DNA from: JAHEZL01 sp046074525
GTDB taxonomy: Bacteria; Bacteroidota; Bacteroidia; Flavobacteriales_C; GCA-002722245
Direction: 5' to 3'
Length of the DNA: 64,000 bases
NCBI GenBank assembly: GCA_046074525.1
Contig: JBJTOK010000079.1
Span: 1-64,000, forward strand
Shown here: positions 44,393-52,832 of the stretch, one piece after another
Layout: each line of letters starts with the position of its first letter
How positions within the stretch are numbered: position 1 is the first letter of the stretch
Made by a program: the position numbers and the translations under genes
Notes under the pieces: model-generated
Databases searched by the model: none
What the model was told of the DNA's origin: nothing
Seen by the model: the letters and a program-made list of their open reading frames with translations, nothing else

Positions 44393-45893
44393 TCAGGTTC
44401 AGGTGTGTGAATTGCTGCACTTTTTGTTTCTTGTCGGTATTGGGAGACAAGCCTTCGTACTCGTAGTACACCACGTATACTCCTATCGGAGCACCATTGC
44501 CATCCCAGCCTTTGGAAGGATCGGTAGTTTCAAACACCAGTTCTCCCCAGCGATTGAAAATGCTTAGTCGCATGATATAAATTGATTCTCCCTGTACCGC
44601 GAAAACATCGTTGATTCCATCTCCGTTGGGTGAGAAGGCATTCGGTAAATAAAAAAAGGTGGGATAACAATAATCCTTGATGTTTACACTGTCGCTAACA
44701 CTGCAGTTTTTTCCATTGGATAATGTAAGGTTATAAGTTCCTTCACCGTGAATGGAAATCATATCGGTTTTTTCTCCTGTCGACCACGTGTAATTCAATG
44801 CATTTCCGGCGTGCAAATCGTAAGAAGACACGAAAGCAAAACACAGTGTGGTATCGCTTTCCAGTGTAGATACAGGAATGCCCAAAGGGGAAAGTTTAAT
44901 AGTGTCATTGTCGGTGCAGCCAAAACCATTGTCAACGTTTACGGTGTATGTCCCGGCATTGGTAACGTATGTGCTGGCAGTTGTAGCGCCATTCGACCAG
45001 CTGAATTGGTAATTCGATGGTAAATCGGTTTTTAATAAATTACTGTCGCCGGGACAAATATTTTTATCAGCACCCAAATCCACTGATATGGAAGGATGTA
45101 CTACCACAACCACACTGTCTTCACTGAAACAAACTGATTTGAAGGAAATATCATCCATGGCAAAGTCGTTGCCCTGACCTTCGGTGTTCTGGTTCACCAC
45201 ACATATTTCTGCGGAGGTAGCGACGCCTGAGTTCCACAATTCATAAAACTGGTACCACTGGCAGGTGTTTTCCGAGGCACGGAATGGATCGCCCAATAAC
45301 TGATTATTAATGGAGAATTGCAATAAGGCCGGATTTTCATCGAGGACGGAAGTGATCCAGGTGGTGAACTGATAATCGGTGTTGGGATTTACAGGAACCG
45401 TCTGGCACCACACCTTCACTCCGGCAACAGTTGCAGCATCCATGATCATCATGTTGCCCGATCCGCCGGTATGATCGGAACAGGCATCCCATCCAGGCCA
45501 GTATATATTGGTAACGTTATTCACGCAATAATTGCCTTGCTCCAAACTCCCCGGAGAGCAATCTACTCCATACTGACTGGTGAAGCCCATATCGCCCTGC
45601 TCAAAATTTCCATTGACGATGCTTTCAACAGGGTAGAGGTAGCGGTTCAATACATGGTATTCGGTAGTACTTGTGGGAGAGGCCACAGGACTCGCGGAGG
45701 TAGAGTCGCTCAGGTTGGTTTTCGGCGACCAGCTCATTGCATACTTGGTTCCGAGAGCTTGCAGAGTAACGGATTTTCCTGAGCAAATTTCCAAAGTGTC
45801 GGGAACAATGTTAACGGAGCAATTGATCTGTGCATACAGCATCAGTGAAGGAAAGAGGAGGAGAAGTAAAACTATATTTTTCAATTTGCCCAT
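44385..45893 (-). CDS. Secreted protein with gliding-motility-associated C-terminal domain (CHU_C)
   Basis: A 502-residue surface or exported protein with a signal peptide (ending LMLYAQ). An Ig-like region at the start (CSGKSVTLQALG) is followed by a carbohydrate-binding-like beta domain (about 85-275, NGNFEQGDMGFTSQYG and a DDISFKSV end) and two Ig/PKD-type repeats. The CHU_C type T9SS C-terminus is FYLPNAFSPNGDGINDVF to FNRWGELVFET. Export through T9SS is expected. The role is probably adhesion; no enzyme motif is visible. It is followed after 1 bp by trmN6 upstream on the same strand, so the two may be co-transcribed. Confidence 0.88.
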   Translation of the reverse strand: MGKLKNIVLLLLLFPSLMLYAQINCSVNIVPDTLEICSGKSVTLQALGTKYAMSWSPKTNLSDSTSASPVASPTSTTEYHVLNRYLYPVESIVNGNFEQGDMGFTSQYGVDCSPGSLEQGNYCVNNVTNIYWPGWDACSDHTGGSGNMMIMDAATVAGVKVWCQTVPVNPNTDYQFTTWITSVLDENPALLQFSINNQLLGDPFRASENTCQWYQFYELWNSGVATSAEICVVNQNTEGQGNDFAMDDISFKSVCFSEDSVVVVVHPSISVDLGADKNICPGDSNLLKTDLPSNYQFSWSNGATTASTYVTNAGTYTVNVDNGFGCTDNDTIKLSPLGIPVSTLESDTTLCFAFVSSYDLHAGNALNYTWSTGEKTDMISIHGEGTYNLTLSNGKNCSVSDSVNIKDYCYPTFFYLPNAFSPNGDGINDVFAVQGESIYIMRLSIFNRWGELVFETTDPSKGWDGNGAPIGVYVVYYEYEGLSPNTDKKQKVQQFTHLNLIR

Positions 45894-45894
45894 T

Positions 45895-46620
45895 TCAAAA
45901 CTTCAGATAAAAATCCTTTGTAAGCTCCCTGTACGCGGGGGAAAATTCATTGTGATTCATTTCAATTACCAATTCATTTTCGAATCGTTGTGCCTGTGCC
46001 TGCCTGGTGATTTCTACCAGTATTCGTTTTGGGGGATTGCTAGCTTTAGGTTTAACTAATGTAAGTTTTTTTATTGATAAATGCATGCCGGAAGTGAGGG
46101 CTTCAATTTCTGCTAAACCTTCAAAGGGATAGATGAGGCAGAGCTTTCCGTCGGGTTGTAAAATATTACTCGCTTGTTCCACTAATTTTTCCAATCCGAG
46201 AAAAATACTGTGTCTTGCCGTATTTCTTGAAGGATCAGTACTCAGCGATGAATTGGAAAAATAGGGTGGATTGCTGATGATGAGATCAAATTTTTCTTCG
46301 CTTATGAAATCAGAGAAGTCGATATGCTGCAAATGGAGTCTGTCCTTCCAAGGCGATAAATTGAAATTGATTTCAGTTTGCCTGAAAGCATTTTCATCGA
46401 TATCTATGGCCTGAATTTTTGCAAAAGAATTTCTCTGCGCCATCATCAGTGCAATTACGCCGCTGCCTGTTCCCACATCTAAAATATTTTTGCAACCGGT
46501 AACATTAGCCCATGCGCCCAGCAACACACCATCCACGCCAATTTTCATGGAACATAAGTCGTGGTGCACTAAAAATTGTTTGAAGCGGAAGGGTTCGTAT
46601 TTCGGCTTTGAGCTACTCAT
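45895..46620 (-). CDS. trmN6: tRNA1(Val) (adenine(37)-N6)-methyltransferase TrmN6
   Basis: A SAM-dependent N6-adenine tRNA methyltransferase of 241 residues. It shows the SAM-binding motif ILDVGTGSGVIALMMAQ, AIDIDENA and the catalytic NPPY (DLIISNPPYFSNS). FRFKQFLVHHDLCSMKIGVDGVLLGAW is the family N-terminus. The start overlaps the rimM stop region by 8 bp (AATGAGTAG), which implies coupled translation in a rimM-trmN6 pair. Confidence 0.92.
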   Translation of the reverse strand: MSSSKPKYEPFRFKQFLVHHDLCSMKIGVDGVLLGAWANVTGCKNILDVGTGSGVIALMMAQRNSFAKIQAIDIDENAFRQTEINFNLSPWKDRLHLQHIDFSDFISEEKFDLIISNPPYFSNSSLSTDPSRNTARHSIFLGLEKLVEQASNILQPDGKLCLIYPFEGLAEIEALTSGMHLSIKKLTLVKPKASNPPKRILVEITRQAQAQRFENELVIEMNHNEFSPAYRELTKDFYLKF

Positions 46621-47128
46621 TCAAATCCAAAAGGGCTGATGGTACATCAATGTGCAATTCTTTTTTTTCTTCATCAATGCCTTCAATGAATTCTTCAACA
46701 AGGGGAATCAGGATTTCTTTTTTGTTGAGAGTCACTGTGATAAGGGTTTGTGCTGTTTGGTCGTTTACATCGGAAATATCACCGATGTAGCCTTTTTCCT
46801 TATCGAAAACCTTGTAGGATAAAATATCCTTCGGATTCCATTCTTCTTCCAGTTCAGGGAAATCGGCGGTGTTCAGGTACATTTTGAATTTCAAAAGTCC
46901 TGCAGCTTCTTTATCGGTATTGACGCCTTCAAATTTAATCACGCCTTTTTCTTCGTTCAGTGAAACCCGCTCCACTTTATATTCGGCCAGGTGTTTGCCT
47001 ATCAGGAGCTGCACCGCTTTTATAGATTCGGTGTCTTCAATAAAGGTTTCTACCTTAAAATGGATTTCTCCCTTAAAGCCTTTGAGTTTGGTTAAAACCC
47101 CGAAATAAAATGTGTCGCCAGTCTGCAT
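46613..47128 (-). CDS. rimM: 16S rRNA processing protein RimM
   Basis: A late assembly factor of the 30S subunit that binds S19. The 171-residue protein has an N-terminal RimM domain (YFGVLTKLKGFKGEIHFKVET) and a C-terminal PRC barrel (ILSYKVFDKEKGYIGDISDV to LHIDVPSALLDLNE). The start at 47128 (MQTGDTFYFG) fits the family; the in-frame ATG at 47179 would add 17 non-conserved residues. rpsP, the usual neighbour, is missing. Confidence 0.93.
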   Translation of the reverse strand: MQTGDTFYFGVLTKLKGFKGEIHFKVETFIEDTESIKAVQLLIGKHLAEYKVERVSLNEEKGVIKFEGVNTDKEAAGLLKFKMYLNTADFPELEEEWNPKDILSYKVFDKEKGYIGDISDVNDQTAQTLITVTLNKKEILIPLVEEFIEGIDEEKKELHIDVPSALLDLNE

Positions 47129-47257
47129 GTAATTGAATTTCCTCCGAAAATACAAAAAGGAACGCAGCTGAATTAACATTGATTGTTTGATTTTTATTTG
47201 ATCCTCCGGATTTTCGGGGAAGCATTAATACTTACCTTGATCGTGTAAAATTATCTT

Positions 47258-48745
47258 ATGAACGAATCCCTGATCCTTGTCATTATTGTTGCCTACTTTG
47301 CCGTGTTGATACTGATGTCGTACCTCACCAGTCGAGGCGCCGATACCAATAGTTTTTTTGTTGGTAATAAAGAATCGAAATGGTATATAGTGGCTTTTGG
47401 AATGATAGGAGCATCACTATCAGGAGTGACTTTCATTTCTGTTCCGGGTGGAGTAGAAGCCAATCAATTTGCCTACATGCAAATTGTATTCGGATATCTC
47501 GTTGGTTATCTTGTGGTGGCTTATGTGTTGTTGCCGATTTACTACCGGATGAACCTGATTTCTATTTATGGATATCTGGAAAACAGGTTTGGGTTCTGGA
47601 CTTATAAAACCGGTGCATCGCTTTTTTTAGTATCGCGTATTTTTGGCGCTTCTATTCGTCTATTGCTGGCGGCAACGGTGTTTCATGCTTTTATTTTTGA
47701 AAAGTGGGGCATTCCTTTTTCGGTGACGGTATTTTTATCCATTGCCTTTATTTGGGTGTGTACTTTTAAGGGAGGAATTAAAACTATTGTTTGGACCGAC
47801 ACCTTGCAAACGGCGTTCATGCTGTTGTCGTTGGGTATTACAATTTACCTGATTTCTGATGCTTTGGATTTTGGGCAGCAGGGGGGATTGGCATCAGTTA
47901 TTTCAGAAAGTAAGTATTCCAGAATTTTCTTTTTTGATGATTGGACTGCCGGCAATTACTTCTGGAAGCAGTTTATTACGGGAATGTTCATTACCATAGG
48001 CATGACTGGTCTGGATCAGGATCTGATGCAAAAGAACCTGAGTTGTAAAAACATTAAAGACGCACAAAAAAACATGGTGTCGTTTGCTTTTATTGTCACC
48101 TTTGTCAATCTGATATTTCTAGTGCTGGGCGCTGCTTTGTTTATGTATGCTGCTAAAAACGGAATTGATGTCCCGGTGACTGATGGCAAAGCAAGAACCG
48201 ATTTGCTTTTCCCGACCATGGCCCTTAGCGGAACTTTTCCAGCGGTAGTGGGTGTGTTTTTTATTTTGGGTTTGTTTGCGGCCACTTATGCCAGTGCTGA
48301 CTCGGCATTGGCAAGTTTAACCACTTCCTTCTGCGTGGATTTTTTAGGCATTCGAAAGATGGAGGAGGCACAGCAAAAGAAGTGGAAGGACAGGGTTCAT
48401 GTTGCCATGTCGGGAATATTACTGATGGTAATTCTTATTCTTGATGCTTTTGTAGACAGCAGCGCCATTCAGCAAATTCTCACTTTTGCCGGTTTTACTT
48501 ACGGTCCGCTGATTGGCATTTTTGCCTTTGGCATTTTCACAAAGAGAGTGTTGAAGGTTGAATACTATTCTTTGGTTATTGCTATTGCCGCCTTTAGTAT
48601 TTCGCTCACGATTCACTTGCTCTCAAATTCGGATAACTTTTTTGGTATTAAGGTTGGAAGTGAGTTGATTGTGTATAATTCACTGATCACCATTTTGCTG
48701 ATGTGGGTGGTGTCGGAGAAGAGGAATGAGGTTGTGGTTCAATAA
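47258..48745 (+). CDS. Sodium:solute symporter (SSS family)
   Basis: An inner-membrane Na+-coupled transporter of 495 residues with about 13 membrane spans. Family features include GNKESKWYIVAFGMIGASLSGVTFISVPG in the first spans (the conserved Na+-site region), the GLFAATYASADSALASLTTSFCVDF region and a C-terminal span before the short cytoplasmic tail. The substrate (sugar, amino acid or organic acid) cannot be told. It stands alone between divergent rimM and convergent neighbours. Confidence 0.92.
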   Translation: MNESLILVIIVAYFAVLILMSYLTSRGADTNSFFVGNKESKWYIVAFGMIGASLSGVTFISVPGGVEANQFAYMQIVFGYLVGYLVVAYVLLPIYYRMNLISIYGYLENRFGFWTYKTGASLFLVSRIFGASIRLLLAATVFHAFIFEKWGIPFSVTVFLSIAFIWVCTFKGGIKTIVWTDTLQTAFMLLSLGITIYLISDALDFGQQGGLASVISESKYSRIFFFDDWTAGNYFWKQFITGMFITIGMTGLDQDLMQKNLSCKNIKDAQKNMVSFAFIVTFVNLIFLVLGAALFMYAAKNGIDVPVTDGKARTDLLFPTMALSGTFPAVVGVFFILGLFAATYASADSALASLTTSFCVDFLGIRKMEEAQQKKWKDRVHVAMSGILLMVILILDAFVDSSAIQQILTFAGFTYGPLIGIFAFGIFTKRVLKVEYYSLVIAIAAFSISLTIHLLSNSDNFFGIKVGSELIVYNSLITILLMWVVSEKRNEVVVQ

Positions 48746-48836
48746 GCTTTCTTCTTTTTAAAAGAAGAAGGAATTAACGATCAAAAAATCGCAATGATAT
48801 AAGGAGGAAATTTTCTAAATGATTGTTCAGCAAGAA

Positions 48837-50438
48837 TTACTGCACCCATTTCTGTCCTGAAATCATCAATGCTTCCTGCACTGTGATTCTGGTGCCTTTG
48901 TTGTACGCGGTTACAAACGGACCAACAACTTTATTTTCAGTCTTCACCACTTCGCGGTGGTCACGGGCATCTTTGTAAACCGTAAATTCGCCTACCACAT
49001 ACTTATGCCATCCTTCGTGCATCATGGTGTACACTTTTTCATTGATGTTGTTGTTCTGTTTGAAATACGCAACATCCACCTGTCTCTTGGTAGCGCAAAT
49101 CTGAACACTGTAGTAGAGTCCCTGATTAGGATTGCTCGATCCAAAATCTCCTGAGCCAGCGCTGCCTGAAGAAGGAGATTTTTTAGTGTTGTCGGCTGTG
49201 TTGTTGTCCTTAATCACTTTTACAGAAGGAGTTTTATCATCTTTCTTAGGCTCTTTCTTTGGCGTTTGAGCTATAGGATCTTTCTTAGGTTCGTCTTTTT
49301 TGGGCTCATCCTTCTTTGGCTCATCCTTTTTGGGTTCGTCTTTCTTTGGTTCGTCTTTTTTAGTATCCACAATAGCAACAGGCTCTTCTGTGATTTGATC
49401 CACCACAGTGATTTCGCTGTTGTTGAAAGCTATTTTTTTATTGGTGCCATCGCTTTCTTTCAAATAAGAGAAGAAACCTTCCACAGGGAATTTTCCTTTG
49501 GCATCACCAACATAAGTTATTTTGTATTTCACCCTGATTTCTTTTGAGGCAGGCATGGTCATCCAAAGGATTTTAACTTTGCCCTCCTGAAAAGAAAACA
49601 CACCACCGAAAGCATCAACTTCTTCAGCAGTGAAGCCAGGAGGAAGGGTTTCCATGATTTTTGCAAAACCGGTAGTACTGCCTTTGTTGATCACAAGATC
49701 AACCATGATAGAGCTGCCTTTCTTGATTTGTGTTCCCGATAAAATTCTTTTCACTTCAATACCATCAGCAGAAGCTACTGCATCATTTTGGTTGGTGGCA
49801 GTGTTAGAAGTTGCATTGTTTGTTGCAGTATTGGTTTGTGTTGAAGCATTGTTGTTGGTTGCTGTGTTTTGAGTTGTGCCTGTTGTGTTTTGGGTGTTGT
49901 TTTTTGCAGCACCGGTACCGGCGCTGTTGGTTGCAGTGCCTGTATTTGCAGCAGTACCTGTATTGTTTGCGGTATTTCCCGTGTTGGTTGGCGTCATGGC
50001 CACATCAGAAGGCGTACCAACAGTAATAATTTTTACTGGAGTGCTCGCTTCGTATTTTGTGCCTTGCAACACATAATGGAATTTTCCGGTGAGATTGTAA
50101 GTGCCGTTCGTGCTAGGAAAACTTTTTACCTTGAATTTGATCTGGAATTGCGCTTCTGTAGGCAATGCCATCCAGATGATTTTCACCTGTTGCTGGGCAA
50201 AAGTGAAAGAACCTGATTTGCTGTCGATATTTTCTGCGGTGAATCCTACAGGTAGCTGCATCTGGAATTTAGCAAACTCCGTGATGCTCCCTTTTTTTAT
50301 GTTTACCACAACTTCAAATGTTTCTCCCGGCTTGGCGGTTGCAGGCATCTGAGCATCTACGGTAACGGCATCTTCTGCAAAGTATCCCAGCAGGGATAAG
50401 AAGATAATGTTAATGTATACGAGTAGTCCTTTTATCAT
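48837..50438 (-). CDS. Exported protein with two repeat domains, repetitive linkers and a SPOR-like C-terminus
   Basis: A 533-residue protein with a signal peptide (about 1-22). Two copies of one all-beta domain (about 28-140 and 215-340) share GSITEFAKFQMQLPVGFTAE / GSTTGFAKIMETLPPGFTAE and FTFAQQQVKIIWMALP / FSFQEGKVKILWMTMP. An Asn/Thr-rich linker (about 148-220) lies between them. A KKDEP repeat tract follows, then a C-terminal domain (about 440-533, GLYYSVQICATKRQV to YVVGEFTVYKDARD) that resembles SPOR domains. The repeat unit is not a family I can name. A periplasmic role linked to peptidoglycan is inferred from the SPOR-like end. Confidence 0.82.
   Translation of the reverse strand: MIKGLLVYINIIFLSLLGYFAEDAVTVDAQMPATAKPGETFEVVVNIKKGSITEFAKFQMQLPVGFTAENIDSKSGSFTFAQQQVKIIWMALPTEAQFQIKFKVKSFPSTNGTYNLTGKFHYVLQGTKYEASTPVKIITVGTPSDVAMTPTNTGNTANNTGTAANTGTATNSAGTGAAKNNTQNTTGTTQNTATNNNASTQTNTATNNATSNTATNQNDAVASADGIEVKRILSGTQIKKGSSIMVDLVINKGSTTGFAKIMETLPPGFTAEEVDAFGGVFSFQEGKVKILWMTMPASKEIRVKYKITYVGDAKGKFPVEGFFSYLKESDGTNKKIAFNNSEITVVDQITEEPVAIVDTKKDEPKKDEPKKDEPKKDEPKKDEPKKDPIAQTPKKEPKKDDKTPSVKVIKDNNTADNTKKSPSSGSAGSGDFGSSNPNQGLYYSVQICATKRQVDVAYFKQNNNINEKVYTMMHEGWHKYVVGEFTVYKDARDHREVVKTENKVVGPFVTAYNKGTRITVQEALMISGQKWVQ
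49275..49361. repeat. 15-bp tandem repeats encoding KKDEP
   Basis: Five KKDEP units followed by KKDP are encoded by 15-bp units within the SPOR-like gene. Third-position differences show that the array is not a very recent expansion. The highly charged product probably spans the periplasm as a flexible, extended linker. Confidence 0.8.
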
Positions 50439-50618
50439 AAAAAGTATTCATCAATTGACACAAATCTATTTTAAATAGAAAGCGTCGGGGGATGGGGCTA
50501 CTCATTATTGCAAACACAGGCTTGTTAATAAGGGCTTGAAAATGTTGAAAAGATTCAGGGGGATTTCTTGCCTTGAATTAATTTGAAAAAAGAGAAAAGC
50601 TGGTGTGATTTTTCAGCG
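50439..50618. other. Intergenic region before the SPOR-like gene
   Basis: About 180 bp between two minus-strand genes. I see no gene, clear hairpin with T tract, or TAnnTTTG box that I would trust. Confidence 0.3.
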
Positions 50619-51932
50619 TTAATGCTCAAAGAAATAGTCAATGATTTTATGGACATCATTGAGTTTGATCTCGGTGGATCCGTCAAAAACCCTGTCGATT
50701 ACCTTATAGATTTCATCAGAGCTAATAGAGCCATCGTTGTTAACATCGGCATAGGAATATGGCGTCTTCAATTTTGAATTGCTGTTTTTACTGTCGCTTT
50801 CTTCTACCTTGCTTCCTTGTTTGCACAGACTAGGATATACTGCGCAAATTATATCGTGATCCATTACAATGGAGTCGTTGTAAGCTGCCTGGAAAGTACT
50901 GTCGGTAATGGCCACACCGCTGTCGGTTACTACAGCATTTTTTGCCGATTCTTTTTCAGCATCCAGATAATCAGGAACACCGTCGCCATCTTTATCAAGC
51001 GGACAGCCTTTATCGTCTACTTTGGTGCCTGCAGGAGTTCCAGCGCAAAGGTCGGCTTTATCCAAAACGCCATCAGCATCTTTGTCTGATTTTAGGAGAA
51101 GCGTCTCCATGTCAACATCATCGTATATTTGTTTGCTCTTGTCTTCCGGTGCTTTCTTCTGGAAGTTGAACTGGAGTCCGCCGGTAGCTGTCCAGAAAGC
51201 ATCGCTGTTTGCTCCCGCGCTGAAATTATCAAGGAAATCGGTTTGGGTAATATAATACGTCCCATTCACAAAGAAATCCACATTTCTATGGAGTTGGAAT
51301 TTTGATCCAATACCCACAGGAAAAATAAGAGCGCCTTTGCTGTAGTTGTTGTTAGGATCAGTCAGTTGGGTTTCGTAATTGAAATCTCTTTTCAGTATTT
51401 TGGAGAGAGGAATATTGGCTTGTGTTTCAGCAATATCACGTGTGCTTCCATCGCTCCAGTAGTAGTATTGCTGGTCATTTTCATCTTTAAGATCCCCCAT
51501 CGGGTTGAACATAAAATAACCAACACCACCAAAAATGTAGGGGCCGAATTTCCCGCTTTTAATCATGTATTTATTGTCAAGGTGAAATGCTAATGTCAGA
51601 TTGCCGCCCATTATCTGGGATTCGAAGTTGAGGTTACGAGTACCGCTTCTTTCGCTTTTGGAAACCTGACCGTAAAAACCGTTGAGGTTGGCGCTGAACA
51701 TGGTTAAAAAGCGTTGGCTCGCAGAGAAAGTATAACCTAAGCGAAGATCATCTACTGTTCCTATTTTAGAGAAAACACCAACGTCGCCATCAAAATTGAA
51801 GGCGCCGGCACCGATGCCTATTTTAAAGAGATTGAAATTTACGGGAGCTTCTTCAACTACTGCAGAATCCTGGGCGCGTGAAATTAACGCGCCAAGAAAA
51901 AATAAAACTGTAATAGTCAATCGAATTTTCAT
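50619..51932 (-). CDS. Outer-membrane barrel with TSP3 repeats and a calcium-binding C-terminal motif
   Basis: A 437-residue protein. A signal peptide (ending ALISRAQ) precedes an eight-stranded-type beta barrel (about 30-255). Thrombospondin type 3-like Ca2+ repeats follow (DKDADGVLDKADLC, DKDGDGVPDYLD), then a tail with an EF-hand-like loop (DVNNDGSISSDE) and a helix ending IDYFFEH. It has no OmpA peptidoglycan-binding domain, unlike common OmpA/TSP3 proteins of this phylum. The EF-hand-like end resembles dockerin halves and suggests Ca2+-dependent binding to another envelope protein. The function is unknown. Confidence 0.85.
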   Translation of the reverse strand: MKIRLTITVLFFLGALISRAQDSAVVEEAPVNFNLFKIGIGAGAFNFDGDVGVFSKIGTVDDLRLGYTFSASQRFLTMFSANLNGFYGQVSKSERSGTRNLNFESQIMGGNLTLAFHLDNKYMIKSGKFGPYIFGGVGYFMFNPMGDLKDENDQQYYYWSDGSTRDIAETQANIPLSKILKRDFNYETQLTDPNNNYSKGALIFPVGIGSKFQLHRNVDFFVNGTYYITQTDFLDNFSAGANSDAFWTATGGLQFNFQKKAPEDKSKQIYDDVDMETLLLKSDKDADGVLDKADLCAGTPAGTKVDDKGCPLDKDGDGVPDYLDAEKESAKNAVVTDSGVAITDSTFQAAYNDSIVMDHDIICAVYPSLCKQGSKVEESDSKNSNSKLKTPYSYADVNNDGSISSDEIYKVIDRVFDGSTEIKLNDVHKIIDYFFEH

Positions 51933-52019
51933 AGAAAAAATTTGTCCCTTGAGCGAGCCTAATTTATAATTAATTTTTTACAAAAAACAGCTTTCAATTT
52001 GATATGCATCAACTTAAAA

Positions 52020-52730
52020 TTAGAAATTCGGTTTCAACAGATACTTGCCATAGAATTTATTGATTTCCGAAACGGCTTCTTCGGCTGTATCCACAACGAT
52101 GTATAAATCGAGGTCTTCCGCGCTAATGTTCTTTTCCGTGAGGAGAGTACTCTTAAACCATTCAATCAATCCACCCCAAAAACTTTTGCCTACAAGGATG
52201 ATCGGAAAGTGTCCGATTTTTTGTGTCTGAATTAAGGTGATCGCTTCAAAAAGTTCATCCAATGTTCCGAATCCTCCTGGAAGTACGATAAAACCCTGAG
52301 CGTATTTTACGAACATTACTTTACGTACAAAGAAGTATTCGAAGTCGATGTTTTTGTCTTTATCTATAAAAGCATTAGAAGATTGTTCAAAAGGAAGGTC
52401 GATATTTAATCCGACTGAAATTCCACCTCCTTTATTTGCACCTTTATTTGCAGCTTCCATGATACCCGGACCACCACCGGTGATAACGCCGTATCCATTT
52501 TGTGTAAGCTTAAAAGCGATTTCCTCCGCAAGCTGATAGTATTTGTTGTCGTTTGGAGTTCTCGCCGAACCGAATATAGAAACACAAGGGCCGATTCGTG
52601 CGAGCTTATCGAATGCTTCAACAAATTCCGCCATGATCTTGAAAATAGCCCAGGAATCGTTTGTTTTAATTTCGTTCCACTTCTTTTTCTTGAAGGCTTC
52701 CCTTACTTTTTTTGCGTCGTTTTCTTTCAT
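52020..52730 (-). CDS. LOG family protein (TIGR00730-type nucleotide phosphoribohydrolase)
   Basis: A cytoplasmic Rossmann-like enzyme of 236 residues from the lonely-guy family, members of which release bases from nucleoside 5'-monophosphates. The signature GGGPGIMEAANKGA and the catalytic PGGFGTLDE are both present. The start at 52730 is preferred; an in-frame ATG at 52784 would add 18 residues with no family match. In bacteria outside plant associations, the physiological substrate is generally AMP or modified AMP. Confidence 0.92.
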   Translation of the reverse strand: MKENDAKKVREAFKKKKWNEIKTNDSWAIFKIMAEFVEAFDKLARIGPCVSIFGSARTPNDNKYYQLAEEIAFKLTQNGYGVITGGGPGIMEAANKGANKGGGISVGLNIDLPFEQSSNAFIDKDKNIDFEYFFVRKVMFVKYAQGFIVLPGGFGTLDELFEAITLIQTQKIGHFPIILVGKSFWGGLIEWFKSTLLTEKNISAEDLDLYIVVDTAEEAVSEINKFYGKYLLKPNF

Positions 52731-52832
52731 TATTTGATATATGTGGAATAAAGATAGTTGCTGTAAATTGCTTTTGAAGCTCAACTATTTACGAAGTATT
52801 AAGAGTGCTTTGTTAATTGCGGGGGAATTATT

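Noticed and set aside
48749..48769. Perfect 10-bp AT-rich inverted repeat after the symporter gene, as a terminator
   Set aside because: The stem consists of T/C against A/G runs with a one-base loop and no T tract; it may be chance in an AT-rich gap.
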